Shown here: positions 28,817 through 40,934 of the stretch, piece after piece
Layout: each line of letters starts with the position of its first letter
Position numbering within the stretch: the first letter of the stretch is position 1
Assembly (NCBI GenBank): GCA_038363925.1
Contig: JAQQWL010000006.1
Coordinates: 3,390,501-3,454,500, forward strand
Source of the DNA: Apiospora phragmitis
Lineage: Eukaryota > Ascomycota > Sordariomycetes > Amphisphaeriales > Apiosporaceae
Length of the DNA: 64,000 nt
Direction: 5' to 3'
Translations under genes and position numbers: made by a program
The notes under the pieces: model-generated
Told to the model about the DNA's origin: nothing
What the model saw: only the letters and a program-made list of their open reading frames with translations
Databases searched by the model: none

Positions 28817-31800
28817 CCTGTGCCTGGACTGCATACCTCGTGATATATCGTAGCCTGGTCCTGCTGTGGGCGCTGGATCGGAATCATATGCCTCACGCTT
28901 GTGAGGACAGTAGGGGCGAGGATTGCGATTGCATAGAGAAGCACCTTCCCAAGTTTCGAAATGCGGGGGGTGATAAGGGCCGAATGTAATCACCGAGAAA
29001 GGGAGTTTGATGAACGATTCATCTTTTAAGACTGGCCGCGCGGGGGTTCCTTGAGATCCTGAGCCTCGCGAGAGAGGAGATGCTGGCATCAGCCTCGTAA
29101 CATACCCACGTAGTAGACGAGGGTACTGATGAGCAAATCGTCTTCTGACTACAACGAAACAGCTTCCCGCTTGGGATTGCTGCGAACAGTCTTACGATAT
29201 CGGCAATGAGACTTTGAAACATCAGCCATACCTTCTAGGCCCATCACAACTTACGAGTGTCAGTATCCTCGGCATGCAGTTATCGCAGGTCACCCGGACC
29301 TTCGGCATGCTGGATGTCTAGATGTCGCCGGCGTTGGAGCACCGTAACGCCCATACCCTCAGCTCATGTGAGCTGAAGCGGCAATGCGGTGTCGCTCGGG
29401 TGTCGGGTGCTTGGGGTGCCTGTATGTCTTGGACCCTGACTGATACCCACTCCGACCTCTACATAGGATAGCTATCGCGCGTGAACATACCAGAATAGGT
29501 AGGAACAGCGCAGACCAATCCACAAGCGCTTCCCAATGATTTACCGCCGAAGGAGTGTATGATGATCACAGAGACCGTCGGCTCTGGCTGGACGACGACG
29601 GGCTTAGCTAGAGTCTAGAACCAATTCAGAATTCCAGGGTCTCCCCCTCCCCCGCCCCTTTCATGAGAGGCGGGCGAATTGCGACTCGCTCTCCACTTTC
29701 AACAAAAATAAAAATAAAAAACATCTGGACCGACCTGTTTTAGGTCGGATGCTCGTAATGAGAAGGAAAAGGTGTGCGCGTCTCGCGGCTCCCCATGCAA
29801 TTCTGGATCGGAAAATTGAAACTGGGTTATGCATCCGAGTCATTAAGCCATTGGCCCATGACTCTCCTTCGCCGTTACCACAACTGGGGGCATTTGGAAT
29901 TCTCCAGAGATAATGCCGATCGGCGCAGCAGTAGTGTCAGGTGTATGCAACCAGCATTTTTGACAGCAAGGCGGCGAATCAAGAATCAAGAAACCGGGAA
30001 GCGAAAGAAACAAGAACGAATTACCGATTGCGTACTCTGCCTAAACGGCTCGCTAATAAGCGGGTTTCTTTGTTAGTAACCTAGACGACCCTTCATGCAC
30101 CAACTACCCCCATAGAATGGATACTTGACGAATCTGGAGAAGGAGATATGTCGGCATTCCAAGACAAGGTTCTCCTCATTCTCTGGGCAATACAACATTG
30201 GCTAACCCAAGAGGCGCACGCACGTGGGGCTTCTTGTTTCGCAGCATTTCACCAGGTGCCCACAGCTGACGGGAACACATACCGACAGTGAATGCCGTGT
30301 CGGGCTGGATGACCTCTGAAAATGGCGAGAGGAGGAATGCCGTATTGCGGATAAACCACCAACCGCCAGGCTCACAATAGCCGTCCCCTGCGGTAGAATG
30401 TTGGCAGTTGTCAAGGTCTGGATGGATGGACAAAAGCGGGAGGTGATCTCTCCATAACCTAGTCAAATCTCACAAAAAGGCCTTTATCGCTGCGTGTAGC
30501 CAAGATGGATTAAGTTATTCCCATCCATCCGCAAGGGGAGCCGGCAATATTCTTACAATTCAGCTCAGCTCATCCGATGATGGAGACGAGAATGTCCAAG
30601 AAGCTTTAATCTAACCGGATAGTCGACCGGGCACCCGCACCACCGTACCTGCGCAAGCCGAGCATCGTACGAGGCATAGCCCGGCCCAGCGGGTTCTAAT
30701 AACCGGCTTACCAAGGCTGGCTGGGCTCGCCGAACAGAGATCGCATGTGCCCAACAATACCGAGATCTTACACAAAGAGAAGCGCATGCATACGTTGCAT
30801 GCCATACCAGGATACTCCGTACATACCTAGTACAATCCTGCCAAAGAATCCTTCCCTCACGTTGTTGTCATTTAGACTGTGGATGTTACCGGTCAGTCGG
30901 GATATTGCAGGTCGAACAAGCATATTCCTCTTTGAGATATGCTTACCTGGGCTCTATCGTACTCGCATTATTATCGCCTATGAAATATGATTTGGCTGTC
31001 CCAGAAGGTGGGGGCGGTAGGCCCCGTCCCTTGTCATAATGCTGGGAACGACTGCCACACAACACGAGTTCTTGCGCGGCACAGCAATTCGTAGTATGAC
31101 TGTTACAAATGACAAGTGAGCAAAACCAAAACCAAATACTTTTCCCATCCGGAGAGCCTCCTTGATATAGCAGAGCCAGAAACACTCCATGTTATGCATT
31201 GGGGATGGTCCTAAATAATTAGAATATAGTATGAAACACTCCAACCTCCTTGTGATATATGACTTCGAGAATATTTCCTATTCTGGACTTGCAGACAAAG
31301 AAAGGTCAGTGTGGCCGGAAACGTATCCGGTGGGCAGTTTCGACTATGTATGCTGTTTCGCTTATCTCCCCAAACCCCAAACGGTGTTTGGCCATTGACA
31401 AGTTGTGTGCCGCAGCTTGAGGACCTATCATCTGAATTGACGCTGGGCTGGACTATACCCGGGTCACGCCGGGTTGCAGGACTTCGGATGCCCGAATAGG
31501 AAATGGGCGACGGTCTTGCTGACCGAGTATCCCCATCCCGCACCAATCAGAAATCCGCCTCAAATGCAAAGATGGACGGGGGGCATTTACTGTAAGATGA
31601 GCCCGAAAAGAAACTCCATGGGAAAGAAGTCATCGTCGACTTGAGGGTGGTGTGTGCTGTTGCACGCCCATGACGAACCAGCGTGATCCCTGAAGTGATG
31701 TATCGGACGGCGTGCACAAACACCGGCCGCTTGCGATACGTCGAGTCTGCCATTGGATGGGGAAGTGCGCAATGAAAAGCCGATGATGGCTGATTGCATC

Positions 31801-34800
31801 TTAGCTTCAGCCCTTCCCTCCTTTTTCCCTATCCACCAGAGGGAAAGCTAGGCGAGCACGACGGGTTAGGATTGAGAGTGGTATGACGCAAAAGTAACTA
31901 TTGGCTAGGTCTGTCTTTTCTGCTTCAGCAAGGAACGACTGCAACACAATCAAACATCATCAAACATCGCGCATGAAACCGTCGGTGGCGTCACGGGGGC
32001 CTCGAAAAGGGCTGGGCTTCAGGGCGTTGCTGCCCGAGCCAAGAAGAAGCATTGGTTACCAGCAGTCTGGACCCAATATGATTTGTGACCAACAACCACT
32101 CCGGTAACCTTGCAGTTCCTCCCTTCGCATTGATAAATCAATAATATCATCCATGTACGGACTTAGTTTTGAGGCTGAAGTAAATCTACCTATCTGCGCA
32201 AACATTGCGAAATGAGTGTACGGGGTGACAATCATCATGTGCTTAGTAAATGTGACGATCTTGAGGCTTCGAAATCCGTTACAGCTGCCACGATGGAGGA
32301 GGATGCAATGCTTGAGCCTCGTCGCAAGAGTCGAGCATCGACAGAGCTCATCGGAAGAGAGCCCTGAGCTATTGCGAGAATCCTGTAGGCAGGTTACAGT
32401 ACGTTGTTGCGATGCGAACAAAGCGGGTTGCAGCGTGTTAGTCGACATTTTAGACGATCATGCCCCCTTTCGGATGCAGTGTGCCGCTGGAAGCCTTCCG
32501 CGGTGATGCAGCAGTAACACTGACCAGCTGGCGTCGCTAGCTTTTCGGAGTTCACCTGTGGGCTGCCGCCGGGGGGGATATGAACAAGGAGGGGAGGAGG
32601 GTTCCACACGTGTCACATGACCTGGGCAACACCGCCAGCCTGGTACCGACGATGAAGTCGAAGCTCTTGTGGCTCTGGGGAACCCCTGGGATCGTTCTGA
32701 TGAGCGCCCCAGACGGGACGCGAGATTTTCCAGAACAGAACCACTTTAGGCCAGAGCAGGGTGATTTGATTATCTCCTCACTGGGGCAGCAAACACGGAC
32801 GAAACCCATATGCATAAAAAGAAGCAAGAAGGCCGACCAGAAACGAAAGTCAGATCGGGGCTTGATAAAAGCGTTGGCTTTTCGGTACGTACTTGTTCAA
32901 TACCCCCGCCAGCTACCCGCACTAACGCCACGATAATTCTTATCCCTCCTGAGAATAAGGTAATTCGCTATTGAGCTCAAGCCATGGTCGAAATACTTGC
33001 ATGTGGCAATTGGGAAAGAACCCCTGCAATGGCTTGCATTTCCCCGTACATCAATATATTTCTTCTTAAATCAATGGCAATATTATTAATAAGGGAGACT
33101 TTTAAAGCCGTCTTTGTACACGATACTGCTGACACCAATCTTCTTCGTTGCCTTCCCGGTCACTGACACTTACCCCTTCTCTCCAGTCCCCCACACTAGC
33201 TGGGGTTACCGTCCTCTCTCGCTCCGGGGAAGGGGCTGCCGGGGCAGCGGTCACGAAATCTTGATAGATGACGGAGGTAAGGGAAATCATTTCCACGCGG
33301 GATGCGAGATCCCCACGTCATGTGTTGATTCTCAGCATCAGTCACATTTTGCCGATGACGAGCGGTGGCATGTACTGCATGCATCTTGGGTCTCATTTTG
33401 TCTGCGACGAGCATTTTTGTTGATCACGGACAACAAAAAGAATTCTCATGTACACACATACCTACATATATCTTTACCGCCAGTGATTAACATTGACTAT
33501 ACTGCTTAATTTAGAAGGTAAGGTAAATGGCGAATCGTCTTGCGCACGCATGTAGGGCAAGCACGTAGATCAGATGGTCCAAGGCCTGTTGTCGCGGATC
33601 GCAGCCTCTTCGCTTTGCTGCAGCCCTGCATGGTCGGAGTGATTGGGCGGAGCCATGTCAATCAGTTGTTAATCAATTGTCGGCTAGGAGAAAATCACGG
33701 ATATAGACCGATGATTGTCACTGACACCCTTCGTTCGTCCTTCGTATCCGGTTGCATGTGCCTACTTCGTGCCTATGTAAAATATAAATGTTGTACGAGA
33801 CCTCTCGAGATAAAAGTGTAGAAGAGTGTGGCTTTCTCCAAAAGGGCAGGTTACTACGCAGCTTACTTTACTCGGCGCTGTGCTTAATCCCAGCTTGCAC
33901 CCAAAAGGACCCGACTACCATGCGTGGGGGCGCGGTAACAGGTCCTCCATCCTTCGAAGGCAAGGCAATCAAACAGTAATCCACGTGCGCTTTGCGATGC
34001 GGACGGTTCGTTGCAAACACGACTTTTGATACTGCCGCAAAAGGACCTTTTTCGTACGAGACGGGAAGGGTACCTTGAAAGGGGCGGCAGCAGAAAGATA
34101 AAATGGGTATTATTCTATAAAAAAACAAACGAAAACATGGGAGCACAACGCAAGACCTTCCGACGGAGCGGGACGGCAAGCCCCAACTGCAGGATCATCT
34201 CCTGCAAACAGTTTGCTTGCCTAATTCCACCCTTTATCGGCGCCTTATGTGTAGATGTACTTGACTTGTAGAATGGATAAGGGTACCTAAGCAGTCAGCG
34301 ATCAGCAGAAGTCGAAGACTGGCTGATACATGCCATATAACCGACATCAGACATCGCAGGGCATGGCACCGTGGGATTCAGGGGTCGTAAGTGTTTCTGG
34401 TGTTGTGGTGGTGCACATCAACCACGTTTTTCCCAAACCCTCGTGCTCCTTGACACAGACCACGACAACCCCCATCATCTTTGGCCTAACTGATAAAGTC
34501 GACTCGGTGTGCGTTCTGACAGGGTTCGGAGTTCGCTAACAAACAAGAGCCAGAAAGTACCGCCGACCTTGGGATTGTGAGACGATCCCGACACCTGGGG
34601 GCGATGGGGACCGATGGAAGGCCTGCCACACACCTTCCAGAAGGACTAATAATAAGGAGCACTGGACAAGGCTGCCCGGAGATTCCACCACGATAGTAGA
34701 ACCGCCTGCCGGATTGGGCATACTGGCCGTACGACCGCTGATACCATGGGAGCCAATGCGAGATTAACAGCTGCTTCTACTACTTACTTGGGCATCCATT

Positions 34801-35780
34801 GCTTTGTTAACAGGAATCTGAATTTCCCGTGATCTCCCGCAGGCCCCGCCAGCTTGCGCGGATGGGAATCTAGGTTATGACCAAGCGTCTTCTAATTCGT
34901 TTGAAATCGTACACACGAGCCTGGTTCGACTGTTTTTTCAATACTCGTCGTAGTAAGTGTGACCAGGGCTAAATCCGTATCCACCTCACCACGCTGCTGG
35001 AAATTGCAGCAACCCAAGGTACTGGGAATCAAGTCGCGCTCGTTCAGTGCCGAAACTCGACAGGGATCGAAAACAGAAATCGAATGAAGGAGCGTAGGCG
35101 CCACCGCGCGTATATAGAGCATATCCGACTTGGCAGCTATGGGAGTCCTTTTTGGTGTGCGCCCGATGAGGAGAACTTAAGAGCGGTGATACGTAACCAA
35201 TAACATCTGAACCTAGATACGATGGGGATGTGGTGTTAGTGGTTTTGATAACAACCTCCCACCAAGAAACTCCGCGCTTCTCCGGTACGGTGGGAGATAA
35301 ACGCGCCGTGTATATGGCCCGTTTGGGGACAGCCCCCCTGTTGATCGTGCATTTTGTCTTGATGAGGAGACTGTGTGATGGAGAGGTGTGATTAAAAGCC
35401 CGGGTGCGGCGTCCGCACGGGTATGTGTTATCACTTCCCAATTGGCGAGCGTGGGGTTGGCTATGCGTTGGATTGGCTAAAAGCTTTCCCCCGTGATTGC
35501 CACCACGGCCCAAAACCCTGAGGAATGTTGAGTAGAAATGTAGTAGCTGCGTGGTGCCGCATTGTAGCACTTGCGACAGCAACGCGGCTCGTCGGAAACG
35601 TAGTGTCCCATCATTCGTGAGCAGAGAGGCACGGCAAGATGCCTTCTCAAGATCACGAGGGCGTTGGTACCTCGGGTGCAAGACGGCATAAGCACTTGAA
35701 GTCTTCAATGGACCGCGGGAGTAACCGCTACGCAGCTGGTGATAATGTGGAGCGAGGGCGCCCAAAAGTCTTCTTTCAAC

Positions 35781-35808
35781 TGTGACTGACTGTGACTGTG
35801 ACCGTGAC
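35781..35808. repeat. Degenerate TGTGAC tandem repeat
   Basis: TGTGAC recurs three times, separated by TGAC or nothing, and is followed by CGTGAC, within 28 bases. A local simple-sequence expansion in non-coding DNA. Confidence 0.5.
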
Positions 35809-38763
35809 CTCGTCTTTGCCGCGGACGGTGATTACCGACTGGGACAGCCAGTAGCCTGAGCGAGCGGGGTTTTCCACCTTCTCCGGCATATACAAGCTGT
35901 TATAAGTCTGTAACCGACAGTATGTAATTGAAAGCATTGAATAATGAATGTATCGCGTTATCTGCTCGCTGGAGACCTGGGCTCGACGAGCGCGGGGGCG
36001 CCTAGAGGCCTGGCCACCGAGGCATGCCAGGTTGTGAGGCTGAGAGCGCTCAGCTGACCATGTTCTTCATGCGGAGGAGCCAATTACTGGCAGGCCACCA
36101 GATCCCGGATGTCGAGCATTGCTTTTTTAGGCCATGCTCACGGGAACAACCAGCGACAACGCATCAACCGGAATTATCAAGTGTCAGTCAGGACTGACAG
36201 GATCGCAACGGTGTCCTAGCCCCCTCCCCTCCGTGGTGTTCTATCTCGACACCACCGTATTTGCCTGTCGTTGCTTTGACTACGCACGTGTCTGCTCGCT
36301 CGCAGCGTTGGTACGTGTCGGACCTCGTCTATTTTGCGTTTGCGGCCCCCCATGCAGAAGCTAAAGTAAAGAATGATAGTTGGCCATCGATTAAGCCGTT
36401 ACGCATGTGCCAGGAATAGTCTCGACCACTCATTGCTCAAAAGGTATGTAAGTTACCTCTCATGACTCCTCAATGGCAATGATTGCTACCAATGGACGTG
36501 GACTTACTTACACGGATGACTCAATGGTATCAAACAAATGATTTCGAATAAAGCTCTCCCCCTTTTACATGAGCGCTTGAGTTTGCAACTCATCACAAGG
36601 GGCCTTCAGTGAGGCAGAAACCTGAATTTCGGGGACTCCCATCACCCAACAGCAGAATGAATGCTCAGTGACAGGCAACCATGACCATGTTGAAATTCGT
36701 TGTCGGAGTCAGCAATTGGCACCCGTTGGATCCCGTGCCCCGGTAGAAAAGCAGAGAACCGTACTTTCAACATCAGACTATCAACCAGTCAGTAGCCGTG
36801 TCCAAGTGCATTTGTGGTAATAGGTTCAAGGTTCCGCTGTCTTGAGACGGCATGACGATGCAGCACACGACGATTTGCTTCATTTACAAGTCAAGCATGT
36901 AGAGAGGTTTTACGTCTTGGGTTAACGAGCGACGGCCACACGCATCACGGGGCAACAATGCCTGGCGCGAACTATTCTAGGAAACTAAGGACGATCGATC
37001 GTTCCAGATAATATCAGGACAGTGAAACAAAGCGACAATTGCAGGATCAAGATATTGCGTATTCGATCGTAGGTGGACCAAGAAGTCATGATGCCCAGTA
37101 ATATTTACATACATCAAGGCAGACAGATAATACTATCAATCACAGTTGTGTAGTGGAACTGCCGGCCGTGCCATGGCCTTTTGGTTGTTCGTATCCCTCT
37201 CCTCTTCTTACAAATGCTGGAGCCGAGAACTGGGAAGAAGATGGGTCATCTAGACTCACCAGAATACTCAAACGCTCTATCGTCATTATCGCCATTATCG
37301 TGGCCCATTCGGCTTGCCGTCGCTCGTGTTCTAATCGCATGCAACACTGCCTCTCTTGTAGAACGAGGCTGGACTTTTTTTTGACATGGTTTTCCAATTG
37401 GCACCTTGATTTTTGTGAAATAGAGTGGACACTTACCCACCGGCTTTGACGACCAGCAAGCGATGAGGCGACAGACAGAGCTAGACGGCGGCCTGGTTGC
37501 GCGATCAGAAAATCTGGTCACAGAAAAGAGAGTCAGACGCCGGGAAGAGAGTCCGGCTTCGAAACGCACAATTCACCGGACAAGTCCCGATGACTGAGAA
37601 GCCCATGGGAAATGCCTCATATGGAAGATACTGCCGCTTCCAGACTAGAAAGCGCGCTAAGTAATGTGCCTAACCGTAGAGAGAAAGTGCCTAAGTCCAG
37701 CCAAGTCGCTCGCTGTTGGAGAGTTGGAGAGTCTGGCCGTAGACCGCCGACCACTGGGTCAGGGCCGTTCTAACGTGGAGAATTCAGTAACGGGGGCCAC
37801 ATGAGATCAGTGGGAAGGGGGCAGACAGTTTGAGGGAAGGCAAAAAAAAAATGGTACGGCAGTACAAGGACGCCTCTGCCCAAAGTTCAGGTTGGAAAAA
37901 AGGTACTACATGGGCCCCTGGAAACCATGGACCACCACCCACAAACAGCCCGAAGAGAGACCCCAGGATACCCACTCGGTCAGGCTTAGGGAGGTATCCA
38001 GGCCAAAGTAGCTACGTACTCTCTCTTCACCAGTGCTCAAAGCCCATCCGACCGCCAGGGAGAGACTGAACGCCAAGGAATGGGAGGAAAAGAAGAAGGA
38101 AAAAAAAAAAGGCGCGACTCGTTACTTTGGCACAGGGGTACGTACCACGATGTACTCCGGTACTTCACACCGCGCCTTCTGGGTTCCTCTCCCATTCACT
38201 GGACACCCTTGTCCTGCTGGCCACTCCACTTCCCCTCCGCTCTCCCTCTCATATCAGAAGGACCAGACCAGACGCACCACCAGCATAACATCCTCATACA
38301 TATGTACATGTCAACCCACTCCTCCTCCGCAGATTCTTCCTCTGCCTTTCACGATATTGACATAGCGCCAGCTGCAACAAACATAACCCTGTGTCGACTC
38401 TACAAGTGGGAATCAGTATTTTACACAGCTGCCCACTACGACGACTCTACCACCACCACCAAGCACCGCAGCATAACGTAGTCCTGCTACCTTCTACATT
38501 GCCGGGGTCCCACTTACATCACCACCGCTTGCGTCTTCACGTCCTCTGGAACACGGCTCTCTCGACGACAACGCACGACTCCTCATACGTCTCTGTTACT
38601 CTCGAGGTGCCGATTTGTACTTATGACACCCCATTGACCGCTTGAGAAGCGCTTCTCGCCTGACGTCCGCGATCGAAGTCGCGCTACCAACATCACGATT
38701 CCCGCGCTCTTTTCTCACACAGCTGCTTCCATTACGCGGGAAGCATCCAGCATCATCATCATC

Positions 38764-40657
38764 ATGCCTGGCAGACCTGAAGGATTGGTCCTGACTGTGG
38801 ACCCGAATGTCATTCACAAGGTCGACACTGCAAATGCTCAAAACCTCTTCAACATGTGGACAGGTACGTTGACTCCCTCGGTACTGGTGCAGCCCGGCTT
38901 GACACTAACTCTTCTCGACAGTCTTCTCTAGATGCGCAGACTCCGTCGAGCAAGGCCGGCGGTTAGAGAACCTCAGCTGGAGACTCTGGAACCGTGAGAC
39001 CTTTTGCTGCGACACTACTGAGAGCAAGCTTCGACAAGCAAAGTCTACACCCATCCCCAGCTCAACAGTACCCAAGGACATCCCCGATCTACGGATACCA
39101 GAGGTCCCTCAATTATCCGGCAGTGTGGACTCTATCGCTGAAGACGAGGAGGCCATTGAATTCAGCTCCGAATCCGAACCCATGGAGATATCCCGACCCA
39201 GGATTCTGCGACAAGACTCGAGCGCGAGCAACCGAAGTCGCGGCCGTGAGCGCCACATCACTTCCGACCACCTGGAGAAGATGGTCGTCTCTATAATTCA
39301 AGATAAGGAGCCCAATCTGGCACCTTTAGCCGAGTTGTCCTCGCCGTCCCTCGAGCCCGAGTCGGACGACTCACAGACAGCCTATTCATCCCCGGATGTT
39401 CAACAAACACCCGACACGCCCACCACACCGGCAACTGAGCCCATGTGCCATTCGTCTGTGGAGACACCTTCCGCCGTGTCTGCTTCATTATCGTCATCTG
39501 GCGTCGCATCCAGCAATAGCGACCGTACCCCGAGTCGCACCACTGTTATCCGCGGTTTTTCCCCTTCTCAAGTCTCTATCCCCACCCTGCAGCTTCGTAG
39601 CCAGGAATCAATGAAGCAACTCGCCCTCAGCGCGATCCCCGAACCTCAAGCTGCTCCAGCATACCGCCCGGTCCAGCTTAAGAAGCAACCCGCCAAATTT
39701 GCCCTCGGTGGCTCTTCGGGTGACGAGTCTTCTCCACAGAGCTTGATGCAACACAAGCCTCTTGCTTCTCAAGGGAAGCCCAAGATGTTCCAGCTTGGTG
39801 CATCGTCTGGGTCTGCTGAGGATCCGAGCCCATCCTTGAAGAGCGCCATGCACTCTGCACGCCCCAACTCCCTGTTAAATGCCCAGAAGAAACAGACCTC
39901 CTTCAGCAACCAGGTTAGCATGCGCACTATTCAAACTCAGTCTAGCGATGAGCAATCGGACAGTTACATTGACGAGAGTGCTATCGATGACGACGAAGAT
40001 GATTCGGAATGGGAGGACTCTATCGAGGAGGGTGGCAAAGAGAGCATGGATGACCCAGTCACTTTCAAGCGTGTCCCTTCCAAGCCCAACCTGACTTCTC
40101 ATCGATCCAACCTCAGCTTGATGTTCGCTGCCGGACAAGATCAGCGCCCCCGTGGCGGCTTAGGTGCCGCCATTGCCTCGCAATCTACTTCGGCTCTCCA
40201 ACGTGCGCGGACTGTCCAGAACATCCCCACAGTGAAGGCCACGTCCCCGAACGATTCAGACGATAGTGGTTTAGAAATGAAAGGTGGCATGCGCCGGACC
40301 CCGCTGAGACCTATCACGGAAATCCCCCGCAGCACTGCCCAGCCTATCATGACCAGTGCTCATGCCAACCAACGCCAATCGGCGCTGTCGCCCCGAACTA
40401 CGAGACGCAACATGCTGCATCATGAGTTGACGGAGTCGCTCCGCCGACAGCTACTCTGGGAGCGCCAGCAAAAGACATCTACTGCCAACGCTGTGCTCAA
40501 GAGGCGGCACACATCCCATGATGTGGCCAACCTGAAGCAATATCCCGAGAAGGTCTGCTTGAAACCCGAGGAGACCAAGGAAGAGCCCAACGCGACTAGC
40601 TGGAACCAGTATCTGGAACGTGATGCCGTTGGCGGCTACCACGCCCAAGGATGGTAA
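38764..40657 (+). CDS. AreA GATA-N-like / DUF3295 regulatory protein
   Basis: Exons 38764-38863 and 38922-40657 join across a 58-nt intron (gtacgt..cgacag, branch CTAAC) to give 611 residues without a break. Residues about 27-59 hold the short motif bounded by tryptophans found at the N-terminus of AreA-type nitrogen regulators (NLFNMW..., then GRRLENLSWRLWNRE). The rest is Ser/Pro/Thr-rich and probably disordered, with an acidic patch near the middle (ESAIDDDEDDSEWEDSIEEG), and it ends in a conserved aromatic tail (SWNQYLERDAVGGYHAQGW). There is no GATA zinc finger, so it is not itself a GATA factor. This combination matches the DUF1752 plus DUF3295 fungal families, which have been related to yeast Ras-cAMP/nitrogen regulators such as Mks1; that link is from memory and the exact role here is inference. 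The ATG is chosen because it opens the conserved N-terminus and the splice keeps frame. Confidence 0.85.
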
Positions 40658-40914
40658 TTTGTCCAACACTTCCGCACCCCAACACGAAAGACCGCAAACG
40701 ACTGCGGCACACACTTTACGGCAGGCTTGACTGCCTTGTACATTGTTATACTTACTACATTACTGCATTGCGAGGTGGTTGATTTCTGAAGATACTTGCA
40801 TGCATAACGGGTGGCGTTTTATTAATGCGGCTCTATGGCACAGCATTTTACATCATATGGCCCTAATCACAACAAGCATTACTTTTTATCGTGGTGGTAA
40901 GCGGCTACCACGCG

Positions 40915-40934
40915 CACACACACACACACACACA
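40915..40934. repeat. (CA)10 microsatellite
   Basis: Ten uninterrupted CA units lie about 260 bases after the stop codon of the GATA-N-like gene, just downstream of a small hairpin (GTGGTA/TACCAC). It is expected to be length-variable between strains. Confidence 0.9.

Larger units (their letters stand above)
11702..38763. other. 27-kb region without supportable genes
   Basis: The longest open frame (34986-35765, minus, 259 codons) contains no ATG at all and only opens from a TTG; the rest are under 170 codons with mixed composition. I recognise no protein family, transposase, reverse transcriptase, integrase or tRNA. Small structures are listed separately. The last ~600 bases (38160-38763) are pyrimidine- and CA-rich and probably hold the promoter and 5' leader of the next gene. 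Fungal gene spacing is usually a few kb, so the emptiness is notable. Multi-exon genes with very short exons, non-coding RNAs or fast-evolving small secreted proteins could have escaped me. Confidence 0.55.

Noticed and set aside
34986..35765. 259-codon open frame on the minus strand, longest in the gene-free part
   Set aside because: It opens with TTG and contains no ATG codon anywhere, has no family-like motif, and a frame of this length is a rare but possible chance event among about 48 kb of non-coding DNA.
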